A DNA stretch of 64,000 nt from Siderastrea radians (taxonomy: Eukaryota > Cnidaria > Anthozoa > Scleractinia > Rhizangiidae): the NCBI GenBank assembly GCA_964017195.1, contig OZ024897.1, positions 35,665,036 to 35,729,035 on the forward strand. Reading direction: 5' to 3'. Positions 46,876 to 55,554 of this stretch are shown piece after piece; within the stretch, counting starts at the first letter, position 1; the number at the start of each line of letters is the position of its first letter. The notes under the pieces were generated by a model. It saw nothing but the letters and a program-made list of their open reading frames with translations. It searched no databases and was not told the origin of the DNA. The position numbers and the translations under genes are program-made.

Positions 46876-46949
46876 CTGACATGTTCATCAGAAAGAATGG
46901 AAGGCCACAGTTTTGACGCTGGAGACTCTCTTAAATTGAGTAAATCTTC
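46876..46949 (-). CDS. Candidate exon 3 of an eIF4E-binding-type protein
   Basis: Flanked by TTGCAG and GTTTGT. The frame that joins to 48080-48025 reads E-D-L-L-N-L-R-E-S-P-A-S-K-L-W-P and ends at S-D-E-H-V-R in phase 2. With the end of the upstream exon it makes Y-S-K-E-D-L-L, the Y-x-x-x-x-L-hydrophobic motif used by eIF4E-binding proteins, followed by an R-x-S-P-A-S stretch like that after the motif in 4E-T. The next exon was not found. Its phase-2 end would also fit the eif3c exon starting at 39038. Confidence 0.4.
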
Positions 46950-47213
46950 CTGCAATTGAGCAAGTCAAACACTGTATATTAGCAAGCACAGAGTGCATTT
47001 TAGTGTGAACAAGTACGCGGATAAGGCTTATAATGTAAACTTATGTGAATTCAAAAATACAAATTTGACATGCTTTGTAAACAGAAGAGCTTGTCATTTT
47101 CGTAAATTCGTTTTTATTATAAATTTTCCGTTTTCAATAAATAATCTTAACAGTGGGATCGGCTGTGGTTTAAAAGTTACAAGGAATAATTCCATTTTCA
47201 AGATGCTAAGTTA

Positions 47214-47991
47214 TGCACCTATCAATGTAAACCCTGTCGGGGAGGGGGAGTGCAGGCAAGGGGTGGGGATTTGACGGCAAAGTCCATCCCCTCAGTGGGA
47301 GGTTTGATCGAGTACCTTTGCTCGGGGGTCGGGACATTTGATTTTTTTGACAGAGAAACTGGGACCAAGATTAAGCGTGGTTACCTGGCATCTTCTTTCT
47401 TGGCTTTGAAAAGTCCAGTTGTCTCTTGAAATCAAGTTTGAAAGATTCACAGTCTCGAGTCTAGAGCACTTTTTATGAGGATAGTGATCTATAATCACCT
47501 GGTTTTAAAAGTTCCAGTTTGAATTCATTTTCATTGTCACTCTTACAGGCATGATGTCGTAGATCACACATCATGTTGTCACATAAGGAAGATAGGTTAA
47601 ATCAAGTTTTTGAGTTTCATACTAAGTTGAAGTCTTGAGTGTAGAGCACCTTTTACAAGGATAGTGATCTATCATCACATTAAAAGTTCTGTTAAAAGTT
47701 CCAATTTAATGTTGTTTTCATTGTCTATTAAATACTCTTACAGGCTTGATGATGTACACACATCATGTTGTCTCGTAAGGGAGCTAGATAGGTTAAATCA
47801 AGTTTGTGAGATTCACCAGTTATTAAAGGTATGAGCACATGGGTGGGGATTTTTAACCACATTCGATGAACATAATAATTATGCTTCCCTACCCTTGGGC
47901 AATTGACCAAAATTTTTACTTCTTGGTCAAATCCCCACCCCTTGCCTGCAATTCCCCCCCCCCCCCCAACGGGGTTTACATTGATAGGTGC
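47214..47991. mobile_element. TIR element, 778 bp, with TTA duplication
   Basis: GCACCTATCAATGTAAACCC at the left mirrors GGGTTTACATTGATAGGTGC at the right, and the arms continue through C/G runs and GGCAAGGGGTGGGGATTTGA. Flanking TTA on both sides (47211-47213, 47992-47994) would suit PIF/Harbinger. Inside, a unit of about 185 bases is duplicated in tandem (about 47450-47630 and 47630-47815). Confidence 0.75.
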
Positions 47992-48024
47992 CTTATTTTG
48001 CCTTCTTCATACACAACATATTAC

Positions 48025-48080
48025 CTTCGAGTACGTAACACGTGGCTGGTTTTTCACTATTCGGGATCCTTCCTCGCCTT
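48025..48080 (-). CDS. Candidate exon 2 of an eIF4E-binding-type protein
   Basis: The donor is TCGAAG/GTAATA. The frame ending at phase 0 reads G-E-E-G-S-R-I-V-K-N-Q-P-R-V-T-Y-S-K and supplies the tyrosine of the Y-x-x-x-x-L-L motif. The acceptor is uncertain: AAAG at 48081 fits the phase-1 end of 49938-49875, while CTAG at 48091 would fit another start codon in the first exon. Confidence 0.4.
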
Positions 48081-48232
48081 CTTTGTTTTGCTAGTTCATC
48101 CTAAAATATAAATGGCAAAGTTAAAATTAACCATGCCGGCTTCATTACCAGCTATTTATGGAAGCATGACTAGATACGACAGTTTACACTTCAAATTTCA
48201 AAGTTTTACGTGTTTAAAGTGCAATTGTCAAT

Positions 48233-49379
48233 CCGGTCAGTACAAAATGCAGACTGCAGACTGCAGACTGGGTACAAAACGCAGACTAGGTACAAAATGC
48301 AGACTGCAGACTGGGTACAAAATGCAGACTGACATTTGAAACTGTTTTTTTTATTTTTTTAAAAATATTATTTCATTTTATAACTTACCGGTTGTCACGC
48401 AATCCCTTTTCCGATGTCATATTCCACGAAAACTCGCATTACCAGGGAATGATCTTGCTCCATTACTCGAAATATACTTTTTAAACGAAGTCTCGAAGAT
48501 CAATTCGTTCTTAAACATGATTTAAGCCTTCTAGGTCTTCTTACTTCAAGCGCGAGATCGCATAACATAAAATAACAACACTCGTTGCAACATGATACCA
48601 AGAAACCAGCAGACACATGACCTTCCATGCACGTGGTCGCTTTCTTTGCCTCTTTCTTGTCCTCTTTCTTTGTCTGCAGACTGCAGACATGCCAGGCTGG
48701 TAGAATGAACTTTCCAAAATAAGAGCAGTGTTAATTGTTACGGTTGTTATATATTGAATCACCATATTTGAACCAGACATGCCAGGCTGGTAGAGTGAAC
48801 TTTACACAAATGGAGCAGTGTTAATTGTTATGGTTGGATAGCAAAAATGTATTTTGGAGAAAATTAAAGAAAGTTTAAGTTTCCTACATTTGCAATGTGT
48901 TTTATCTGTACTTATTAATTAATTAACCAGGAAGATAACAAAAGTCAAATCGGGGGAATTTTTCGAGGACAAAATTCCGTGACTGACCGTTTGTTTACAT
49001 TTCTTGCGGTTTTATCGCATCGGATCACGAATGACCACACAATTCCTACACAAAATGAAATCATGACTCAGCATTTTCGTTTCGAGTAACGGAGCAAGAT
49101 CATTCCCCGGTAATGCGAGTTTTCGTGGAATATGATATCGGAAAAGGGATTGTGTGACAACCAGTAATAATATTAAAAAAAAACAGTTTTAAATGTCAGT
49201 CTGCATTTTGTACCCAGTCTGCAGTCTGCAGTCTGCATTTTGTACCTAGTCTGCATTTCGTACCCAGTCTGCAGTCTGCAGTCTGCATTTTGTACCTAGT
49301 CTGCATTTTGTACCCGGTCTGCAGTCTGCAGTCTGCAGTCTGCAGTCTGCAGTCTGCAGTCTGCATTTTGTACTGACCT
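48233..49379. mobile_element. Mutator-like TIR element with heptamer-array ends, copy 1
   Basis: Both ends read GGTCAGTACAAAATGCAGAC inward and then arrays of the 7-bp unit GCAGACT (CTGCAGT on the right) with GGTACAAAATGCAGACT steps. ATTGTCAAT flanks both sides (48224-48232, 49380-49388), a 9-bp duplication as in Mutator-like elements. Subterminal inverted blocks include TTCCACGAAAACTCGCATTA. No transposase frame is visible. An internal block of about 65 bases is repeated (about 48687 and 48776). Confidence 0.85.
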
Positions 49380-49388
49380 ATTGTCAAT

Positions 49389-49730
49389 GGGCTATTCCAT
49401 TTAATATCTGCACCCCCCCGGTTGAGGAACAGTGGAATTCTTCAGGGGTAAGGGATAAAAGTGGTGGAATTCTTCAGGGGTAAAGGCCAGAAGCTGGGGA
49501 ATTCTTTAGGGGTAAAACCCATATTATAAGTGGAATTCTTGAGGGGTAAACAGAGATTTCATGGAATTCTTCAGGGGTAAATGCTTCTTTTTTGTGTGTA
49601 ATTCTTCAGGGGTAAGCCCATTTCTTAAGGAAGTCTTCAGGGGGTAACACTTTTTAATGGAATTCTTTAGGGGTAAGAGGGAAAGGTCAGTCCTCAACCG
49701 GGGGGGTGCGGATATTAAATGGAATAGCCC
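49389..49730. mobile_element. 342-bp MITE with 40-bp TIRs, abutting the Mutator-like copy
   Basis: GGGCTATTCCATTTAATATC and its complement form the ends, with arms of about 40 bases including a C7/G7 run. The flanks share AAT (49386-49388, 49731-49733), a 3-bp duplication. The interior is a degenerate tandem repeat of GGAATTCTTCAGGGGTAA, so the reverse frame at 49524-49739 is a by-product. It starts at the base after the target duplication of 48233-49379. Confidence 0.8.
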
Positions 49731-49874
49731 AATCCACAAAAAGCGCCACGAAACGTAGACTTCCTAGCACATTTGCACACCAAAGCAAGAGAAACAAAAA
49801 TATATAAAACTAAATTTGTATAATATATTAATTGACAAACTAAAACTTATGAACCTTGAGGACAAAAAGCTTAC

Positions 49875-49938
49875 CTTGACTAGATAAGCCTTGTTTTGTA
49901 ACGACATCATCTTCCGCTGACAACTCGCCAACCTCCAT
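49875..49938 (-). CDS. Candidate first exon of an eIF4E-binding-type protein
   Basis: It starts at ATG 49938-49936 and reads M-E-V-G-E-L-S-A-E-D-D-V-V-T-K-Q, ending in phase 1 at a strong donor CAAG/GTAAGC. Joined to 48080-48025 and 46949-46876 it gives a short acidic N-terminus followed by the eIF4E-binding motif. C8orf88-like and 4E-T-like proteins are possible families, by motif resemblance only. Confidence 0.4.
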
Positions 49939-50007
49939 CTAGGGACTCGGCGTAGACAGTCGTCGAAACGAGATCAGTAATTTCCTTGAAAAGAAGTAAA
50001 TTCCTTT

Positions 50008-50460
50008 GTGAATTTAACGTCAGGGAAACCTTGTTTCATTACAAAACCTCAGCAAATCTCTGTTCTAGTTGTACACCGTCAACATTTTGAAAACCAAAGG
50101 AAATCGCAGTCGCGCTTGCGTATTTATCGTGCCTCACTTCAAGAAATGCATTTCCGCTTCTTGTGGGGAGGGGACGGTTCTTTCTTTCTTTCTTTTGTTT
50201 CCCGCGAAAATTCAAATCTACGACTTGTAGAGACTGTAGACTGGTCGAGGACTTGCAACAAAAGTCTCGTGCAAGTTGTGAAGGTGTCCCGTGGTTTGAT
50301 TGGAATAAAAGCTCGCAAGATCCCAAGAACGTGGATTTCCACGCGGGGCCTCTCTTATTTGGCTTTTCACGCGAGCGAGTCGGAGAAGGAGCCACCAGCG
50401 AAGCTTCAACGGCTTATATACGCTAGTATTTCCAAGAGGCAACTATCACCTGAAACTGTG
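50008..50460 (+). other. Open frame of doubtful meaning beside the candidate first exon
   Basis: A 159-codon plus-strand frame (to 50487) overlaps frames on the other strand, which is typical of a GC-balanced region without stops. No domain, signal peptide or splice support is seen. It could include the divergent promoter region of the minus-strand exon at 49875-49938. Confidence 0.2.
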
Positions 50461-50469
50461 GATTTATCA

Positions 50470-50600
50470 ACTGAGTTGATGAGGTGAATTGACCACCGTA
50501 AAGAGATTGAAAGCTAACGTTTCGAGTGTTAGCCCTTCGTCAGGGCGAACGGCAAGGAATCGCAACAACAACAACAACAAAATAGTTTATTATGTACAAA
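50470..50600 (+). mobile_element. Retroelement tail motif (Penelope-like?), with CAA repeat
   Basis: AAGCTAACGTTTCGAGTGTT followed by AGCCCTTCGTCAGGGCGAAC is a phrase I associate with Penelope-like retroelement flanks in invertebrates. It is preceded by TTGATGAGGTG and followed by (CAA)n. Only the tail is present. Family assignment is tentative. Confidence 0.35.
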
Positions 50601-51079
50601 AAAATACATAAAAGGAGACGTCAGGAGGTTAACCCTATCGAGGACATTAAATATTCCTTTTTCTTTTGCGGGTTTAACTTGGTTTGATATATGGAGAGCG
50701 GTGGAGTTACGCTATTAGGAAGCGTCATTAATTATTCGGGGGGAGGGTAGGTAAATTTAGGGGGAGGGCCAGGGTTTTGGGGGCTCCCATTTGGGGAGGG
50801 TCATATGTTTTTGAGCTTACGCTAAGGGAGGGTGACAAATGTGTGGGTGCCTGTTTTAACAATATAAAGCAAATAGCCACCATGGTCTCATAAATAATAT
50901 ACTTTCGAGATACTTTCAAGATTTGACAGGCTAACAGTAACAACGAAAAATATAAATGACAGTTTATCACATTAGACACCATGAATTTCATCACCATGAC
51001 CTTCATCGCCTTTCCAGCAAAACTTAAAAACCTACGAAGTTCGGATTTTGCAGTGTCATCTCAAAGACTACATCCCGAA
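50601..51079. other. No gene; G-rich repeat piece
   Basis: The stretch at 50735-50845 has several GGGGGAGGG phrases like the ends of coral-type MITEs, but no matching partner arm was seen. Nothing else is recognised. Confidence 0.4.
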
Positions 51080-51089
51080 GATATCAACG

Positions 51090-51700
51090 CCGCAGCCCAT
51101 TTCTTTTGTCTCTTTCCTAGTTGGATGATGAATCTCTGTGCGTAAATCCTTTTTTGTGCACGTCTTTCCTTCTGGCAGCTCTGCCGCAATCTTTCTTGAA
51201 TCTCATCCATTCTAGCTAAACGCCTCACCTTTTTCAATTTCTTCCTCTTGTTGCTATTCTGTTTACTTGATCGCGACTTCCTTTTCGCGCAGACAATGTG
51301 TGTTTAAACACTGATTCGCAAGTTTGTTGCAGCTCAACTAGTCCAGAGCGTACACTGTCTAATTCCCCTTTTATAGCATTGCAATTAAAACAATTCGTCA
51401 AAGTCATGAGCAGTTTTGCGCCCAGTCAAAATCTGGCCAGAAGAGTGTATGGTTGTTTTAAGGTGTTCCTTGAGATCTTTTTCAAGCTTTTTAAGGGATG
51501 TTTCAATAGTTTCTATACACAGCAAGTTCTGCCTGATAGTTCCCGAGTCATGTGGTTTGGGTACATGATTTTCCCGAAGGAGAAATCCATCCTGCGAAAG
51601 GATCTTAAATTACAGATTTTATTTGCTCGGAGAACGAAGAGTAGGAAGCGTGCAAACCTGCCGAGAAGAGAAGCGGAAACGCTTTGAGATTACGAAGATT
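51090..51700 (-). pseudogene. Broken coding remnant: coiled coil then basic helix
   Basis: On the minus strand one frame reads E-T-S-L-K-K-L-E-K-D-L-K-E-H-L near 51510-51465. After a T4 run near 51392 another reads A-I-K-G-E-L-D-S-V-R-S-G-L-V-E-L. A third (51323-51090) reads K-R-K-K-L-K-K-V-R-R-L-A-R-M, then E-R-L-R-Q-S-C-Q-K-E, and ends at a stop. The blocks look like amphipathic helices in three frames, as in a protein broken by two shifts. I do not recognise the family; separate exons are the alternative. Confidence 0.35.
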
Positions 51701-51807
51701 AAGAAGCCAGATACAGGGAACGAAAATTAAAAACCTGAAAGTTACTGTACTGGACATGTACATTGTTAAGCAGACGTTGAAGCAATCAAAGGGGAAAACG
51801 AGAAAAG

Positions 51808-52197
51808 GTGGATGTCATAACAGCAGACATCGGTAGGTCGCTGGTTCCCGATAGCCTTCGAGTTCCCAAAGACAGTGATAACGACGATGATGATAATGAT
51901 GATGTTGACGATGTTGTGGTGCAGGAAATTGGAAGTGATATTGACGATAGAGGGGATTTTGACGAAGTGTATGATAAAATTGAAGACGAAGGCGAAGCAG
52001 TTGTGGAGGAGGTAGACTGCAAGCAGTCTCTCTTTTGCTCTAAAATCCCTGCCGGAGGAGCGGCGAGAAAGCGAGTGCGATATTCGAGCCGCGAGCCACG
52101 AGCCGCGAGTAGCGTGGGCGGGAGAGTGAGCGAAGAGCGAAGACTTTGTATGGGATTTCGAAGCGAACATTTTGAGCAATACATAACAACGAACTAA
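51808..52197 (+). CDS. Unrecognised acidic reading frame, 129 codons
   Basis: The first 75 residues are very acidic (runs of D-N-D-D-D-D and D-D-V-D-D-V). The rest passes into a GC-rich repeat (R-E-P-R-A-A-S) and then into the left arm of the palindrome at 52140. The acidic part could be a piece of a real gene, but there is no start, splice or domain evidence and the C-terminal part is repeat-derived. Confidence 0.2.
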   Translation: MDVITADIGRSLVPDSLRVPKDSDNDDDDNDDVDDVVVQEIGSDIDDRGDFDEVYDKIEDEGEAVVEEVDCKQSLFCSKIPAGGAARKRVRYSSREPRAASSVGGRVSEERRLCMGFRSEHFEQYITTN

Positions 52198-53739
52198 CTG
52201 AATAAAGTTCATGAAACATTACATGGTGTTGTTTGCTATCCTTACAAAGCATTTTGAGCAATTTTAGGTCCATTTACTTATAATAACTGTGTTAGTACGT
52301 GTATAATACATTGACAAGGAAGGAGTCATTTGGCCCGATTTAGCCACTATCACCGCTCGACACGTTGCGGAATTCGCTCTAATTTACCCACAAATATAGT
52401 TCAGGCTCCCATTCTGACTTAGCGACTTGACAAAAGGAAGACATACAAGTGATTTTCTCAAAACCAATTGCACATACCTCGTGTCCCAAAAGAATTATCC
52501 ACTGCACAAAATCATAATAGCATCTCAAAATAGGCCGCCATGGATCCGTGAGGATCCCGATAGTCCCATTTGACCGCGGTCGGCACTGGACACCAGTCAA
52601 ATTATGCCCTTATGGGGAGGGCCACGCTCGTTTTGGTCGTGTTACAATTGTAGTAACTATGTCCCGGTGCGGACACAAGATTGTCACTCCGACGCAGTCT
52701 GGTTCGCGTGAGAAAATCGCTGCGTGTTACAAGCGGATAGCAAAAATAAATCATTCCCATTTCTGAATTTATATCCATTTTCAGGGTGTATATTTTCTTG
52801 TTTTTTTTTTTAATAAGTAGGTTACCTGACCGGCTTCATGCAAATATAGAAATATATATAGTATATACAATAACAATTTTAAAATGAAACATTTTCACGC
52901 GCGTGAGGATATGAATTTAAATGAATTTGCCGACTTCGGTTGGAAAAATCTACGCAGTAGACTGACCTGTATTACAAACGTTTTGTACATGAACGCAAAT
53001 ATATTCAATTTACCACGCATGAATAGAAACATAGGAGGAAGGAGAAACACGGTTCACTTTCTTTTTTTTCTTGACTCGTTTTCATTTTCTAACGGTCAAG
53101 ACCGTTTTAATTCTTTCGTTAACTTAATTCTCTCCATAAGGTCACGGAGTCCCGCGCAGCGATTCCACCTTTCTCGCGCGAACCAGACTACGTTGGAGCG
53201 ACAGATTGTGTCCGCACCGGGACATAGTTACTACAATTGTAACACGACCAAAACGAACGTGGCCCTCCCCATAAGGGCATAATTTGACTGGTGTCCAGTA
53301 CCGACCGCGGTCAAATGGGACTATCGGGATCCTCACGGATCCATGGCGGCCTATTTTGAGATGCTATTATGATTTTGTGCAGTGGATAATTCTTTTGGGA
53401 CACGAGATATGTGCAATTGGTTTTGAGAAAATCACTTGTATGTCTTCCTTTTGTCAAGTCGCAAAGTCAGAATGGGAGCCTGAACTATATTTGTGGGTAA
53501 TTTCGAGCGAATTCCGAAACGTGTCGAGCGGTGATAGTGGCTAAATCGGGCCAAATGACTCCTTCCTTGTCAATGTATTATACACGTACTAACACAGTTA
53601 AGTAAATGGACCTAAAATTGCTCAAAATGCTTTGTAAGGATAGCAAACAACACCACGTAATATTTCATGAACTTTATTCAGTTAGTTCGTTGTTATGTAT
53701 TGCTCAAAATGTTCGCTTCGAAATCCCATACAAAGTCTT
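52140..53739. mobile_element. 1.6-kb palindrome (foldback element), arms about 590 bp
   Basis: AGACTTTGTATGGGATTTCG at the left end is mirrored by the complement ending at 53739. Pairing runs without large gaps to about 52730 and from about 53150, leaving a spacer of about 420 bases. Both arms keep the same open frame (52379-52600 minus; 53284-53544 plus) with only conservative changes. No clear target duplication was found. Confidence 0.8.
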
Positions 53740-54346
53740 ATATTTTAAAACGCCATTTTTAATAATATTCAAATAGTATGCTTGGGTGTCCTGTGGTTTT
53801 TTCAGTGCGTCGTTGACAATTTCTCTCTTTCCTGAAGGTGGAAAAGGATTTTCTAATACAGTCGCCGTCGTGCAAATTTTTTGGCAAATGGTAGGGATTT
53901 CTGCAAATGGTAAGCGCCAGTCCCGAATGGAATTTTCCCAATACGGAAACTTGCTTACCATTTGCCCAAACCTACCCAAACGGTAAACCGACCGGTTTGC
54001 CCGTGTAAATGGTAAACAACCAAAACATGAAAATTAGTTTTTGTATGAAAAGACAGAAGCGTTCTAAATGCAAGAGTCCATCTTCAAAAACATCAATTTT
54101 TGACAACAGAAATAATACAGTCGAAGCTCTCGTAAGCGACTACCTTGGCAATTCAGACAAGTGGTTACAACTAGAGCTGGTCGCTTATGAGAATGGCTTT
54201 AATCATAAAGCTTGCACTTACTATCAGTGTTGCTGTAATAATACTAAATAAGCTTAGTTTATTGTTGCCTATCACAGAAGCAGCTCACTAATGTATGAAC
54301 CATTACCATTTATGTTATGCATTAGTCTAAATTTGCAAATATTTAC
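53740..54346. other. No gene recognised
   Basis: Contains repeated AAATGGTA and CCAAACGGTAAACCGACCGG phrases near 53885-54010, perhaps a degraded short inverted repeat. No coding sequence is supported. Confidence 0.35.
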
Positions 54347-54356
54347 ATTTTAGAAA

Positions 54357-55544
54357 CGGTCAGTACAAAATGCAGACTGCAGACTGCAGACTGCAGACCG
54401 GGTACAAAATGCAGACTAGGTACAAAATGCAGACTGCAGACTGCAGACTGGGTACAAAATGCAGACTGACATTTGAAACTGTTTTTTTTTTCATATTATT
54501 ACCGGTTGTCACATTCCACGAAAACTCACATTACCGGGGAATGATCTTGCTCCATTACTCGAAACGAAAACGCAGCGTCATGGTTTCATTTTGTGTGGCA
54601 ATTGTGCGGTCATTCATGATCCGAAGCGATAAAACCACAACAAATGTAAACAAACGGTCACTCACGGAATCTTGTCCTCGAAAAATTCCCCCGATTTGAC
54701 TTTTGTTATCTTCATGGTTTATTAATTAATAAGTACAGATAAAACACATTGCAAATGTAGGAAACTTAAACTTTCTTTAATTTTCTCCAAAATATATTTT
54801 TGGTAACCAACCATAACGAGCAAGGGGACGAAGGCACTTCTTCTTCACTACTGTCACTCGACATAGTGAGGTCAACCCGCGAACAAGACTAAGAGAAATA
54901 CAAAAACGAACTTGTAAAAATACAATCCGATCTAAAAGCTACAAAGAAATGGTAAAATACAACACGACATCTATGCTCCTACTTCACATGCAAGATCTAA
55001 ATTCTCTCACGAGGTATAAGTATTTTTATATTAACACACATCGGTTAAAGGAAGGTGATTTAACTGCTACTTACCGCATTAACCGACCTCCGAAAGGCCG
55101 CCATGACGAACTGGCGTAGAGGCAAAGAAAGCGACCACGTGCACGGAAGGTCGTGTCTGCTGGTTTCTCGGTATCATGTTGCAACGAGTGTTGTTATTTT
55201 ATGTTATGCGATCTCGCGCTTGAAGTAAGAAGACTGAGAAGGCTTAAATCATGTTTAAGAACGAATTGATCTTCGAGACTTCGTTTAAAAAGTATATTTC
55301 GAGTAAAGGAGCAAGATCATTCCCCGGTAATGCCAGTATGACATCGGAAAAGGGATTGCGTGACAACCGGTAAGTTATAAAATGAAATAATATTAAAAAA
55401 CCCCAAAAAACACAGTTTCAAATGTCAGTCTGCATTTTGTACCCAGTCTGCAGCCTGCAGTCTGCATTTTGTACCCAGTCTGCATTTTGTACCCGGTCTG
55501 CAGTCTGCAGTCTGCAGTCTGCAGTCTGCATTTTGTACTGACCG
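54357..55544. mobile_element. Mutator-like TIR element with heptamer-array ends, copy 2, inverted interior
   Basis: It has the same ends as 48233-49379 (CGGTCAGTACAAAATGCAGA inward, then GCAGACT arrays) and is flanked by a perfect 10-mer ATTTTAGAAA (54347-54356, 55545-55554). The interior matches copy 1 in reverse: 55100-55385 corresponds to 48380-48670 and 54500-54800 to 48840-49170. The central 150 or so bases differ. Non-coding. Confidence 0.85.
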
Positions 55545-55554
55545 ATTTTAGAAA

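Noticed and set aside
47385..47455. Exon-like frame with a good GTAACC donor
   Set aside because: It lies wholly inside the TIR element 47214-47991 and its phases do not suit the neighbouring candidate exons.
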